Positions 25,317-34,483 of a stretch of 35,028 bases of DNA are shown in pieces (positions within the stretch are counted from its first letter, which is position 1; every line of letters begins with the position of its first letter). The position numbers and the translations under genes are program-made. A model generated the notes under the pieces. That model searched no databases. It was not told the DNA's origin and was given only the letters and a program-made list of their open reading frames with translations. The DNA is from Candidatus Zhuqueibacterota bacterium (GTDB lineage: Bacteria > Zhuqueibacterota > Zhuqueibacteria > Residuimicrobiales > Krinioviventaceae): the NCBI GenBank assembly GCA_016929295.1, contig JAFGJB010000277.1, positions 1-35,028 on the forward strand, given 5' to 3'.

Positions 25317-28300
25317 TCAAGAAGCCTGTGATTGGGATCTTTTTTTGCGCAACTGCCTTTCAGCAACTGCGGCATACAGTACCGGCACCACGAACATTGT
25401 GATGATGGCGATGAGCATACCGCCACAAACAGGGATAGCCATGGGGATCATGATATCAGAGCCGCGGCCTGTTGATGTCAAAACGGGCAATAAGGAGAGA
25501 ATTGTCGTCGCGGTCGTCATGATCATCGGTCGAATTCTTTTTCGACCGGCTTCCACTGTCGCCTTGCGGATGTCATCGATGGAGGCCGGCCGAAGCCGGG
25601 CAAAGCTCTGATCCAGATAGGTGGCTATGAGCACGCCGTCATCTGTGGCGATGCCGAAAAGGGCAAGAAAGCCAATCCAGACGGCGACGCTGAGGTTGAT
25701 GGCGTGCATTTGAAAGAGATCGCGCGTGGACGTCCCGAAAAACGATGCGCTTAAAAACCATTCCTGCCCATAGAGCCACAGCAGGATGAAGCCGCCGGCC
25801 CAAGCCACCGCGATGCCGGTGAAGATCAGCAAGGTTGTGGTGACGTTCTTAAAGTTGAAATAGATCAGCATAAAGATGATGAACAGTGAGATCGGCAGCA
25901 CAATGGTCAAGCGCTTCTGAGCGCGTATCTGGTTTTCAAAGCTGCCGGCGAAATGAAAGCTCACGCCGGCCGGAATTTCCAGCGCTCCGGTTCTGATTTT
26001 ACCGTCCAGGTATTCTTGTGCCTGCCGGACGACAGTGGCTTCGTCATAGCCTGGACGCTTGTCAAACAGGACGTAGGCGGTGAGAAATGTATCTTCGCTG
26101 CGGATCATTTGCGGACCACGAACATATTCGATCGAGCTCAACTGTTTGAGCGGAATCTGGGCGCCTGAAGGTGATGCCACGAGTATGTTTTCAATTTCCT
26201 CGATAGAATTACGCAGCTCGCGCATATAGCGCACCCTGATGGGATACCGCTCACGGCCTTCAACAGTCTGTGAGAGCGGATGGCCGCCAATCGCCACTTC
26301 GATGACGTTTTGAACGGTTGCCAATCGTATTCCATATCGCGCAATCTTTTCGCGGTCGATATGGATTTCCAGGTAGGGCATGCCGATAATCCTGTCCGCC
26401 TGCACGGTTGCGGCATGGATACTCGGAACCTCTTTGAGAAGTCGTTCGATATCGAGTGCTGCTTTATCGATGGTTTCCAGGTCCGGTCCTTTTATTTTAA
26501 TGCCCATCGGTGCACGCATGCCGCTCTGCAGCATCAAAATCCGCGTTTCGATGGGCTGCAGTTTCGGCGCCGATGTCGTGCCGGGAATCTTTGTCACCCG
26601 GATGATCTCGTCCCAGATATCATCCGGGTTGTTGATGCCGGACCATGTCGCTCGACCGGGATTCAACTTGGGATCGAGCGGCGGTCGCCAATTGCGGAAA
26701 GGTTTTCCTCTCCGATCCGGCATCAGCCTGCCATCGCCATCTCGCAGATGTACGCCCTTGACGATGTAGGGAATGCCGTCCGGCGCCAGCATCATCGCTC
26801 CCGATGCATCCAGCGCTGGCCCTGTGCTGTCCGGATGAAACGCAAATTTTGCCACTCGGCCGTGATCATTGGTGATGAAGGGATCCACATAGTTTATCAC
26901 CGTTTCAAACATGGAAATAGGCGCAGGATCAAGAGCCGTTTCCGCCCGGCCAAGTTTGCCCACCACAGACTCGATCTCCGGCAGCGATCGAATCGCCATG
27001 TTCTGCTTGCTGAGCACATCGGTCGCCTCGCCGATTGCGGCGTGCGGCATGGTTGTCGGCATAAAGAGGAAGGAGCCTTCATCCAGCGATGGCATAAATT
27101 CTTTGCCGATCCCGGGAAAGGAATGCGCGATCAGGGATATCGGTCTAAATGCGCGCAATGGTCTTGGCAACCAGCCGAAGAATGTCTCAAAGCCAAGCCA
27201 GATCATCATGCCCAAAATGACGATGGTGATCGGTGCTGCCAGAAATAGCTTTTTATGAGCCAGCGCCCATGTCAGCACCTTCGGATAGACAATGATGACC
27301 GAGCGGAAAAATCCGTAAACAATAAAGATGACCAGTCCGACAAAAAGGATGTTCAGCAGGGCGCTGCGTCCGGCGCCGAGCGGCAGCCAGTTGAGAGCGA
27401 GGATGATCATGACGCCCAACACGACAATCAGATGAGATAAGGTGTCGAGGGACAGCCGTCCTCGCCGCGGGCCGCCGTGCAGAAAAGCGGCAGCTTTGTC
27501 CAATTTATTCTTGTCCATCGTTTTCACTATGCCGAGAGATGCCAGGACAAGGATAATAAATCCGGTTACAATGTTCATTTTTACCATCACGGCTATGCCG
27601 GCGATGACCAGGCCAAAGTGAAATATGCGTCTCATCTCCAGCCGTTTTATGGTCCCTGCAAAAAGCACGTGCGCCAACGGCGGAATAATGGTCAAGGCGA
27701 TGATCGACGATGCAATGAGTGCAAATGTTTTTGTGAATGCCAGCGGTTTGAAGAGTTTGCCTTCCGCTTCCTGCAGGGCGAAAACCGGCAAAAAGCTGAT
27801 GATCGTCGTGCTGACGGCGGTGAGAACGGCTCCTCCGACTTCACTGACGGCGCGATAAATGATTTCGAGCGGTTTTTCGTCCGGTGCCGCGGCAGTATGT
27901 TTGACAATATTTTCAGTGACGACGATGCCCATATCGACCATCGTGCCAATGGCGATGGCAATGCCGGAGAGAGCAACGATATTGGCGTCAATGTTGAAAA
28001 TCTTCATGCCGATGAAGCTCATCAGCACCGCGAGCGGCAGGAGCCCGGAAATCAGCAGCGAACTTTTCAAATGCATGACGAGCAGAATGACCACGATGAC
28101 GACGATGAGTATCTGCTGCGCGATAGCCGATTCCAGTGTACCCAGCGTTTCGTTGATTAGCTTGGTGCGATCATAGAACGGCACGATCGTCACCTGACTG
28201 ACTGTGCCATCAGCCAGTATCTTTTTTGGCAAACCGGGTTGGATCTCGCTGATCTTTTGTTTGATATTTTTTATTGCAGTCAGCGGATTTTCACCATAAC

Positions 28301-29249
28301 GCACGACCGCCACACCGCCGACGGCTTCGGCGCCTTCTTTATCCAGAACGCCGCTGCGCAGTGCCGGGCCAAGGCTGACGTTCGCGACGTTTTTTACAAA
28401 TATCGGAGAGTTATCGATGCTCGTGATGACGGCGTTTTCGATATCATTTATCGATTTGACGAAACCGACGCCTCGAATGATATATTGAACGTTGTTTAAA
28501 TCGATCGTGCGGGCGCCAACGTCGATGTTTGACATTTGAACGGCGCTGATGACCTGTTCCAATGTAACACCATAGAATCGCAAGGCATCTGGATGAATAT
28601 CGATTTGATATTCCTGCACAAAACCGCCAATGGAGGCTACCTCTGCAATACCTTCCGTAGCGGCCAGCGCAAATCGCACGGTAAAATCCTGTATGGAACG
28701 CAGTTGGTGCAGATCCCAACCGCCCGCAGGATTATCATCAGAGTCCCGGCCTTCCAATGTGTACCAGAATACTTGTCCCAGGGCTGTAGCATCCGGGCCA
28801 AGATTCGGTCTGACACCATCGGGCAGTGTGCCGGAAGGCAGGCTGCTCAGTTTTTCAAGAATTCGCGAGCGCGACCAGTAACGATCGATGTCCTCTTTGA
28901 AAATAACATAGACTGTCGAAAAGCCCAGCATAGAAAAACTACGAATCGTCTTCACGCCGGGCATGCCGAGCAGAGAGACTGTGAGTGGATAAGATATTTG
29001 ATCTTCAACATCCTGAGGTGATCGTCCGGGCCAATCAGTGAACACTATCTGCTGATTTTCGCCAATGTCGGGAATGGCGTCGACCGGCACAGGATCGCGC
29101 AGTTCGCCGAGGAATGTCCAGTCGAACGGCGCTACCATGTAACCCCAGCCAACGACTGCGAACAGCAGCAGGAAAACAACAAGCTTGTTTTCAAGGCTAT
29201 AACGAATGAATCTGTCAATAAGAGACGGATATTCTTTTCGATCCCTCAT
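25317..29249 (-). CDS. CusA/CzcA-family heavy-metal efflux RND permease, extended form
   Basis: 1310 aa from the ATG at 29249, which overlaps the upstream stop (ATGA) and has AAAGGAG in range. CusA is about 1047 aa. HME-RND features include VPVDAIPDIGENQQIVFTDW, NIDVGARTIDLNNVQYIIRG, and TM4 with D439 in GTMVDMGIVVTENI (proton relay). The length comes from about 120 extra residues after TM6 (roughly 535-660), with about four added hydrophobic stretches. A further ~70-residue insertion lies near 805-875 and a smaller one near 1160-1183. Of the CusA methionine triad (M573, M623, M672), two match (M906 in RILMLQSG; M1048 in GPQMIRSED). The third is Pro991 in AIGGHPLSQTVEG, next to His990. Proton-driven export of Cu/Ag or another soft metal is likely; the ion is not certain. 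Last gene of the efflux operon. Confidence 0.93.
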   Translation of the reverse strand: MRDRKEYPSLIDRFIRYSLENKLVVFLLLFAVVGWGYMVAPFDWTFLGELRDPVPVDAIPDIGENQQIVFTDWPGRSPQDVEDQISYPLTVSLLGMPGVKTIRSFSMLGFSTVYVIFKEDIDRYWSRSRILEKLSSLPSGTLPDGVRPNLGPDATALGQVFWYTLEGRDSDDNPAGGWDLHQLRSIQDFTVRFALAATEGIAEVASIGGFVQEYQIDIHPDALRFYGVTLEQVISAVQMSNIDVGARTIDLNNVQYIIRGVGFVKSINDIENAVITSIDNSPIFVKNVANVSLGPALRSGVLDKEGAEAVGGVAVVRYGENPLTAIKNIKQKISEIQPGLPKKILADGTVSQVTIVPFYDRTKLINETLGTLESAIAQQILIVVIVVILLVMHLKSSLLISGLLPLAVLMSFIGMKIFNIDANIVALSGIAIAIGTMVDMGIVVTENIVKHTAAAPDEKPLEIIYRAVSEVGGAVLTAVSTTIISFLPVFALQEAEGKLFKPLAFTKTFALIASSIIALTIIPPLAHVLFAGTIKRLEMRRIFHFGLVIAGIAVMVKMNIVTGFIILVLASLGIVKTMDKNKLDKAAAFLHGGPRRGRLSLDTLSHLIVVLGVMIILALNWLPLGAGRSALLNILFVGLVIFIVYGFFRSVIIVYPKVLTWALAHKKLFLAAPITIVILGMMIWLGFETFFGWLPRPLRAFRPISLIAHSFPGIGKEFMPSLDEGSFLFMPTTMPHAAIGEATDVLSKQNMAIRSLPEIESVVGKLGRAETALDPAPISMFETVINYVDPFITNDHGRVAKFAFHPDSTGPALDASGAMMLAPDGIPYIVKGVHLRDGDGRLMPDRRGKPFRNWRPPLDPKLNPGRATWSGINNPDDIWDEIIRVTKIPGTTSAPKLQPIETRILMLQSGMRAPMGIKIKGPDLETIDKAALDIERLLKEVPSIHAATVQADRIIGMPYLEIHIDREKIARYGIRLATVQNVIEVAIGGHPLSQTVEGRERYPIRVRYMRELRNSIEEIENILVASPSGAQIPLKQLSSIEYVRGPQMIRSEDTFLTAYVLFDKRPGYDEATVVRQAQEYLDGKIRTGALEIPAGVSFHFAGSFENQIRAQKRLTIVLPISLFIIFMLIYFNFKNVTTTLLIFTGIAVAWAGGFILLWLYGQEWFLSASFFGTSTRDLFQMHAINLSVAVWIGFLALFGIATDDGVLIATYLDQSFARLRPASIDDIRKATVEAGRKRIRPMIMTTATTILSLLPVLTSTGRGSDIMIPMAIPVCGGMLIAIITMFVVPVLYAAVAERQLRKKRSQSQAS

Positions 29250-30979
29250 TCGTCGTCTCCTTTTTTGTTTGCAAATATTTTTACAGGCGAGCCGCAGCTG
29301 AACATTTCTGCGCCGAAATAAGGATTTTCCACTTTGTCCTTTTGGCTTAACCAATCGGCACCTTTATTATTGAATGCCATTGGGCAATGGTACTGTCTAA
29401 TAGGGGATATGTCCGGTGCGCCGAACGCCGTGAGTGTCTCAATTAAAGCTTCAGAGAGCTTGAAAAATTTCGCCCGAACAATGGCAATATCATTCGTCGA
29501 GGCTATCAGCTCCGTCGTATTTTGAATTGATGCGCCCAGGCGTTGCCAATGAGCATAGTGTGCGCTCAGCGAGACGGCATCAACTTTCTGCAAACTGGTC
29601 AGCAGTCTCGCGGCGGGCTGCGTCACCGCATTCACATTATCATGCGCGAGGGCATCCTGGATATCAAAATAGGCCAGAAAAACGTCGGCCAGGCTATTGA
29701 CAAAATCGGTTGATCTGTGATCATGCGGCAAAGACGCCGGCTTGCCACCATCCAGGTTCATCATGCTTTTTTTTGCCAGGATCTGCATTTCACTGTCGAT
29801 TTTAAACGCGCCGTTGGTCACCACTTGTTCGCCTGCACGCAAGCCTGATGCGACGATATAAAAATCATCGACGCGCTCGCCGAGCACAATTTCGCGGCCT
29901 TCAAAAGTGCCTTTCTGCTCGGGGAGAGCAACGTAGACAATAGCCCTTTTGCCTGTCAGCAGCGGAGCGGTGGCTGGTATGACGAGCCCCCTTTTCGCGG
30001 CGCCGGCAGCGATATGTGCTGATACCAGCAGTCCTGGTACAAGTCTGTTGTCGCTATTAGCTGCCACGGCGCGCACTTTGACCGTGCGGCTGTCTGCATC
30101 CAGCACAGGATCGATGAAATTGATCGTACCGTTGTACACAATGCCCGGATAAGCTTCCGTGGTAAATGTTATTTTCTGCCCCAGTTTGAGCCAGGCAATA
30201 TCCTTTTCATAAGCGTTCAGGTCTATCCACACGGTCGAAAGATCGGCAATATCATATAATGGCGTTCCGGTGTCGACATAAGCTCCCCGGGTGGCGTGGC
30301 GCTCCATGACAATGCCATCGCTCGAAGCATCAACGGTCATTGTCTCCGAGGCATAGCCGCGTTTTTCTATCTCCTCGAGTTGCCTGTCTGTGAGTCCCCA
30401 CAAGCGGAGTTTTTTGCGGACGCTTTCCGAATCAAGCAGCGCTGAATTCGGATTGCTCAATGTATTCAAATACTCCTGTTGTGCAACGTATAGATCGGGG
30501 CTGTAAATGTCGAGGAGTGGCTCACCCGTTTTAACGGCAGCGCCCGTGTAATCGACGTACAGACTTTCAATGCGACCGGGCACGTGTGCGGTGATTGACT
30601 TGAGCAAAGTTTCGTCGACCTCTATTTTGCCGTACAATGCGATACTTTTTGAAACAGCCTTGTACTCGACAAAAGCCGTTTGGACGTTCGCCAATTTCAA
30701 GGCCGTGTCCGAGAGGTACAGTTGCTGCATTCCGAGCTCTTCGGTGTGCTCTTTAGCTATGGGAATCAAGTCCATGCCGCAGATGGGACATTTGCCCGCT
30801 TGCGGTTGTCGTATTTGCGGGTGCATCGCGCATGTCCACGTTGTCGTCTCATTCTGTGCGTCTGTTTGCTGGTTATGGTATGGCGCGGTCGGCTTGCTCA
30901 GGTAGCCGATGATAAAAGCTGTCAGGGCGGCGGCAATAATTGTCCAGTAACCCACTTTGAATTTTGCTAATCCCTTCAT
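29246..30979 (-). CDS. CusB-like membrane fusion protein with N-terminal metal-binding and C-terminal DUF3347-like domains
   Basis: 577 aa. One membrane anchor lies at about 11-28 (YWTIIAAALTAFIIGYL). A heavy-metal-binding module follows at 48-74: WTCAMHPQIRQ, then GKCPICGMDLIPI, with C50, M52, H53, C64 and C67. The membrane-fusion body (about 95-390) has ALYGKIEVDE, HVPGRIESLYVDYTGAAVKTGEPLLDIY and WIDLNAYEKDI. The C-terminal ~160 residues form a helical DUF3347-like domain (VFLAYFDIQDALAHDNV) ending with QYHCPMAFNNKGADWL and a FSCGSP segment, further Cys/Met/His candidates for metal capture. It links the RND pump to the outer-membrane channel and probably hands metal over. ATGA overlaps at both ends with its neighbours; SD AGGGGA. 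Confidence 0.92.
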   Translation of the reverse strand: MKGLAKFKVGYWTIIAAALTAFIIGYLSKPTAPYHNQQTDAQNETTTWTCAMHPQIRQPQAGKCPICGMDLIPIAKEHTEELGMQQLYLSDTALKLANVQTAFVEYKAVSKSIALYGKIEVDETLLKSITAHVPGRIESLYVDYTGAAVKTGEPLLDIYSPDLYVAQQEYLNTLSNPNSALLDSESVRKKLRLWGLTDRQLEEIEKRGYASETMTVDASSDGIVMERHATRGAYVDTGTPLYDIADLSTVWIDLNAYEKDIAWLKLGQKITFTTEAYPGIVYNGTINFIDPVLDADSRTVKVRAVAANSDNRLVPGLLVSAHIAAGAAKRGLVIPATAPLLTGKRAIVYVALPEQKGTFEGREIVLGERVDDFYIVASGLRAGEQVVTNGAFKIDSEMQILAKKSMMNLDGGKPASLPHDHRSTDFVNSLADVFLAYFDIQDALAHDNVNAVTQPAARLLTSLQKVDAVSLSAHYAHWQRLGASIQNTTELIASTNDIAIVRAKFFKLSEALIETLTAFGAPDISPIRQYHCPMAFNNKGADWLSQKDKVENPYFGAEMFSCGSPVKIFANKKGDDE

Positions 30980-32232
30980 TTCAATTCCCCTTTTGTTGAT
31001 GTTCCGATCAGATTTTCAAGCTTTGCCCATGTACGGACATATCGGTTCGACAGTTCTATGTGAGCGAGTTGGTATTGCAGGTGTTCTCTCGCATACTGCA
31101 CGAGCGATAAAAAGTCCAGGCGATCACTCTGATATCCGACTATAGACAACGCGACAGTCTGTTCCGAGGCGGGTATAATTTCAGTGCTGTAGAGATCGAT
31201 TTGATCGGAGAAAGCAGAGAGCTCGTTTCTTAGGGCGATTAGTTGTACTCGAAATTTATCCAAAAGCGTTTGGTAGTCCATGACTGCCTGCCTTGCCAGG
31301 ATTCGTGATTTTTCCAGCGCCGCTCGCGTGTCCTGACGTGACCAGGGCATGAATGGCAGCGTCATGCTGACCCGTCCCATAAGGGCATCATTCATATCGT
31401 TCATCACCATATATCCGCCCATGATATGGAAGGCTGGACGTTTGCCGGCGCGCATCAGCTCCAGGTCATTCTCGCTGGCGGCGATCCGGATTCTCGCGGC
31501 CCGTAAAAAAGGATTCGAACGCTCCAGCAGAGAATCTGAATTTGTTACGGTTGACAAAATGGGCATGATGATCGTCGAGTCCGTCGATATATATCCATCT
31601 AATCGTCGCCTCAGGAGGCGGTTCATTTCGGCTGCCAATGAGGATCGCTGTTCCAGTAACGACAATCGGTCCGTTTCAAGACGTGCTTTTTCGATCCTGA
31701 TGTGATACAGAGCTTGCTGCTCGGTTTTGCCGACGACATATTTACTCTCCGCACTTTTTTCGAATTCACTCATGAGCTGCAAATGTCTGTCATTTGTCGC
31801 CAGCGTTTGGTCGAGATAATAGATCTGGTAATAGACATCCTTGACCGCCCAGATGATTTCGTTTTCAACAGCATTTAACATCTCGATTTGAATGTCCGCA
31901 GCAAACTCGCCGTTCTTTCGCATCCGTCTCAGGACGCCCGGGGCGGGAAACATCTGTTCCAGCATGAACATCAGCTCGCGTGTGGTGGTGATGTCAGAGA
32001 TGTCGAGCGGCAAACCGCGGCCCTCGATCATAAATGTCGGATCAGGCAGAGCGCTGGAGATGTGAGCCTCTTGTTGCGTCGCATCTCTCGCCAGTCGGGC
32101 TGAGAGGATTTCTGTGTTCGACTCCAGGGCAGTCTTGATGTAATCCTTTAGCAAATAATCGCCGCCGTGTGCGGGCTGGTATGGCCATAGTAGGCAAAAG
32201 TACAACAGGAAAGAGTGTGTAGGGATCTTCAT
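30976..32232 (-). CDS. TolC-family outer-membrane efflux channel (CusC-like)
   Basis: 418 aa from the ATG at 32232, chosen for the AGGTGAGCAG SD and signal peptide (MKIPTHSFLLYFCLLWP, cleavage near AHG-G). The pattern is that of outer-membrane efflux proteins. Two long helical repeats contain ALESNTEILSARLARDA near residue 40, and LRAARIRIAASENDLELMRAGKRPAF near 240. They have PDPTFMIEGRG and QDTRAALEKSRI-type turns between helices. No lipobox Cys follows the signal region, unlike CusC itself, which is acylated. It forms the outer-membrane exit duct of the tripartite pump. Its stop overlaps the fusion-protein start by 4 bp. Confidence 0.9.
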   Translation of the reverse strand: MKIPTHSFLLYFCLLWPYQPAHGGDYLLKDYIKTALESNTEILSARLARDATQQEAHISSALPDPTFMIEGRGLPLDISDITTTRELMFMLEQMFPAPGVLRRMRKNGEFAADIQIEMLNAVENEIIWAVKDVYYQIYYLDQTLATNDRHLQLMSEFEKSAESKYVVGKTEQQALYHIRIEKARLETDRLSLLEQRSSLAAEMNRLLRRRLDGYISTDSTIIMPILSTVTNSDSLLERSNPFLRAARIRIAASENDLELMRAGKRPAFHIMGGYMVMNDMNDALMGRVSMTLPFMPWSRQDTRAALEKSRILARQAVMDYQTLLDKFRVQLIALRNELSAFSDQIDLYSTEIIPASEQTVALSIVGYQSDRLDFLSLVQYAREHLQYQLAHIELSNRYVRTWAKLENLIGTSTKGELK

Positions 32233-32387
32233 CTGCTCACCTCTCTTAAGTGACAAAATTTGACGATAACTTGCAGAAAATGACCTGTTCATGATATCAA
32301 CGGCTTTTAATTCTCATACGTTGAGTCATGCCAGGCTTGCAAGACCGTGTGCTTTGAAAAATGCGGAGTGGAGCTTCCGCCTCCGGA

Positions 32388-32831
32388 TCAAATGAGGAGA
32401 GGCAGGTTTAACTGTTTGGTGGGATGAACAGGCAAGATGGGTAATTTGCAGATGCCATGAGCATGCACGTCGTGCGCCGATGACTGACCTTGGGGACATG
32501 TGGTATCATAATCGAGATCAACCGGCTTGGAGAGAGTCGTCGCGTCGATGAGGTGAAAAGCCGCCTGGTCTTGACAGCACTGACCTTGCATCTTTAGCAA
32601 ACGAGCGGACCGAGCGGGCAGAGAATCGTCAGGCGCCCCGCTGCAGCATGAATCTTGTTGCGATGATAAAGTAATGAGGCCTTTCTCATATTCCGCGGCA
32701 GGCCTGCAGCTGCATTCCTCTCGCTTTTCTCCCGTTTGGCGTTGTATCTTGCACACATGCTGTACTGTCGTTACGCCCATACTAACCATGATATAGATCA
32801 GTGTAAAGATTGTGATCAATAATCTCTTCAT
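32388..32831 (-). CDS. Small Cys/His-rich exported protein at head of metal-efflux operon (HYC_CC_PP-like)
   Basis: 147 aa from the ATG at 32831 (SD CGGAG, 5 nt spacing). An N-terminal hydrophobic segment (LLITIFTLIYIMVSMGV) is a signal or anchor. It is followed by QHVC (H25, C27), two CC pairs (C62-C63, C85-C86 in GQCCQDQAAFHL), further Cys at 40, 42, 112 and 128, and His at 93, 120, 123, 125 and 136. The order HxC, CC, CC..F resembles the small Bacteroidota proteins known as the HYC_CC_PP family, with HVC in place of HYC; this is recalled similarity, not a search. Position 155 bp upstream of the channel gene on the same strand suggests a periplasmic metal-binding or sensing role. Function unproven. 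Confidence 0.68.
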   Translation of the reverse strand: MKRLLITIFTLIYIMVSMGVTTVQHVCKIQRQTGEKREECSCRPAAEYEKGLITLSSQQDSCCSGAPDDSLPARSARLLKMQGQCCQDQAAFHLIDATTLSKPVDLDYDTTCPQGQSSAHDVHAHGICKLPILPVHPTKQLNLPLLI

Positions 32832-33067
32832 CGCTTCTCCGATATGGAAAACTTTAACAAAGATCTGTGCACCACAATTCCAGCGCTTTTTCCCAAACAA
32901 GCCTAACATTACTGTTCTGAAAAAAATATGAATTCTTTGAGGATTTTTGCCCATTGCTGCGCTCTATTTATGCAGCAAAAGTCAATCGGATTTCTATTCC
33001 GAAGACGCTTGCTTCATTTAAGATGACGCAGGGAGGAATGACGAGGAAATAGAACCGGAGGTAATTT
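32832..33067. promoter_or_regulatory. Divergent promoter region: metal-efflux operon versus secreted peptide cassette
   Basis: 236 bp between the divergent starts at 32831 (minus) and 33068 (plus). It must hold the promoters of both units. AT-rich tracts lie near 32905-32935. I see no clear palindrome of the MerR/CueR type and no regulator gene beside it, so any metal-responsive regulator is encoded elsewhere. Confidence 0.4.
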
Positions 33068-33331
33068 ATGAAAAAGAAACTCGGTAGCATCATGCTGCGG
33101 GCAGTGGCGCTTATCCCATTGCTCAGCTCAGCTGCGATGTCAACGCCGTGCCCCTATCTGTCGGTGACGAGCAATGGATGGACGGGTCAACTGAAACGTT
33201 GCTACACCTTCACCTGGGGAGTCAGTTCCGGCATCATCGCCACCGTGGTTTATCACAAGTGCGAGTATGTCGGAATTAGCGGTCATAGCGGCACGATAAC
33301 AGTCGAAAGGGATATTGTTGATTACTGCTAA
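33068..33331 (+). CDS. Secreted four-cysteine small peptide, function unknown
   Basis: 87 aa with a near-perfect SD (CGGAGG, 7 nt spacing). The basic start MKKKLGSIMLRAVALIPLL, then SSAAMS, is a standard signal peptide; cleavage near S25 leaves about 62 residues. The mature part has four cysteines (C28, C45, C65, C87), the last being the C-terminal residue, so two disulfides are possible. It is rich in beta-forming residues and aromatics (WTGQLKRCYTFTWG, IIATVVYHKCEYVGI). No family is recognised. Placement 72 bp before a 6-bladed beta-propeller lipoprotein recalls Bacteroidota loci in which small exported peptides (for example NVEALA-type) sit beside propeller proteins, but the NVEALA motif itself is absent. 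Confidence 0.75.
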   Translation: MKKKLGSIMLRAVALIPLLSSAAMSTPCPYLSVTSNGWTGQLKRCYTFTWGVSSGIIATVVYHKCEYVGISGHSGTITVERDIVDYC

Positions 33332-33403
33332 CCGGTCTGCTAATACAATATTACTCTAAACGATTTCCGCGCTTATTCTTCCCTGTGAGATTATGGAGAC
33401 AAT

Positions 33404-34483
33404 ATGCGGATAATTCAAATTGTCGGAATAACTTTATGCGTCGCCCTTTTGCCCGCCTGTGTGGGGCTCTTTGATGTGGACCCGCACAGCCCTGCAAACA
33501 GGTATCTTGCCGGTGATATGATACTGGTTGAACGCGAAAATCTTTTGGCCGCGCAGAGCAGCCTGTCGCTATTCTGCGACGAGAACTGGTGCGATTTTAC
33601 CTCTGTTCGCGATATCGCCGTCTCCGAATCACAGACAATTTTTATCCTCAATGATTACGGCGAGATTCTCATCATGAATGAGGCTGGGACGCCGCAGCGC
33701 TTTTTTGAGTCCTATGGGCAAGGTCCGGGCGAGATGATCTCTCCCACTGTCATTAAAGTCCGAGATCAAACACTTTATGTGCTAGACAGCGGCAGCAACA
33801 AATTCGTGCTTTTTGATCTCGACGGAACATGGATGAAGGATATAGTCATCCACGATATTCTGGTCACGGCGTTTGCGGTGGACGACGAGGGGCTCATTTA
33901 TATCCCTCGACTGGTGCCGCGGTTTCTCGGCAACGGCGAGATGGCGCTCTTGCATGTTTACAATGAAGAGGGCGATTTATTGAAGGCATTGGCGCAAAAC
34001 AGCGTTGTTCAGAATGACCTGCTCAATATACCGACCACACCGCTCATCTGCCTCGCTAAAGATGCCGACATAGTGCTCGGCCTCAACATTCAGGGTGTTT
34101 TTTATCTCTTCACCAGGGAAGGGGAATTCAGACAGAGATTTCATATTCGGAGGGGAGCTGAATGGAGAGAGAGCGTGCGTTTTCAGCGGGCGCTGGACAA
34201 ACAGTTCGGCCATGGGAATAGCTGGCGTAACCGGGTCGAGAACATGTCCGTTGATTCCCGTGGGACCATTTACGCAACTTTTGGCGGCGAGTTTAAAAAA
34301 CAGCGAACGCTGGCATTGATCTATGACGATCGCGGCCAGTTCATTGGCCGTCTGTTTGGCAATGCCGGTCTGCCATTTGCGCCCACCTGTTTTCAGCTGG
34401 CAACTGATTCGACGGCGTGGATTTACAGCCGAGAACAAGAGTTTTTAGGAATGTGCAAAATGAGGCGGAGGAAGGATGATTAA
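33404..34483 (+). CDS. 6-bladed beta-propeller lipoprotein
   Basis: 359 aa with SD GGAGAC. The signal peptide ends in a lipobox (MRIIQIVGITLCVALLPAC, Cys19). The body has repeated propeller-blade phrases. They include VRDIAVSESQTIFILNDYGEIL, VRDQTLYVLDSGSNKFVLFD, FAVDDEGLIYIPRL, MSVDSRGTIYATFGG and LATDSTAWIYSREQ: hydrophobic strand, Asp/Ser turn, then (I/L)Y(I/V). SYGQGPGEM matches the G-x-GPGE signature typical of the 6-bladed (NHL/BF-type) family. No catalytic motif. It is probably an envelope-anchored binding protein; partner unknown, with the small peptide upstream and the overlapping gene downstream as candidates. The next gene's ATG lies 8 bases inside this reading frame. Confidence 0.82.
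   Translation: MRIIQIVGITLCVALLPACVGLFDVDPHSPANRYLAGDMILVERENLLAAQSSLSLFCDENWCDFTSVRDIAVSESQTIFILNDYGEILIMNEAGTPQRFFESYGQGPGEMISPTVIKVRDQTLYVLDSGSNKFVLFDLDGTWMKDIVIHDILVTAFAVDDEGLIYIPRLVPRFLGNGEMALLHVYNEEGDLLKALAQNSVVQNDLLNIPTTPLICLAKDADIVLGLNIQGVFYLFTREGEFRQRFHIRRGAEWRESVRFQRALDKQFGHGNSWRNRVENMSVDSRGTIYATFGGEFKKQRTLALIYDDRGQFIGRLFGNAGLPFAPTCFQLATDSTAWIYSREQEFLGMCKMRRRKDD

Noticed and set aside
26280-27248. Plus-strand frame of 322 codons opposite the RND permease
   Set aside because: Antisense shadow of a well-supported permease; Cys/His/Arg-rich composition and no start signal.
29250-29354. Upstream extension of the RND permease
   Set aside because: It would overlap the fusion-protein gene by over 100 bp; the ATGA overlap at 29246-29249 with its SD is the natural start.
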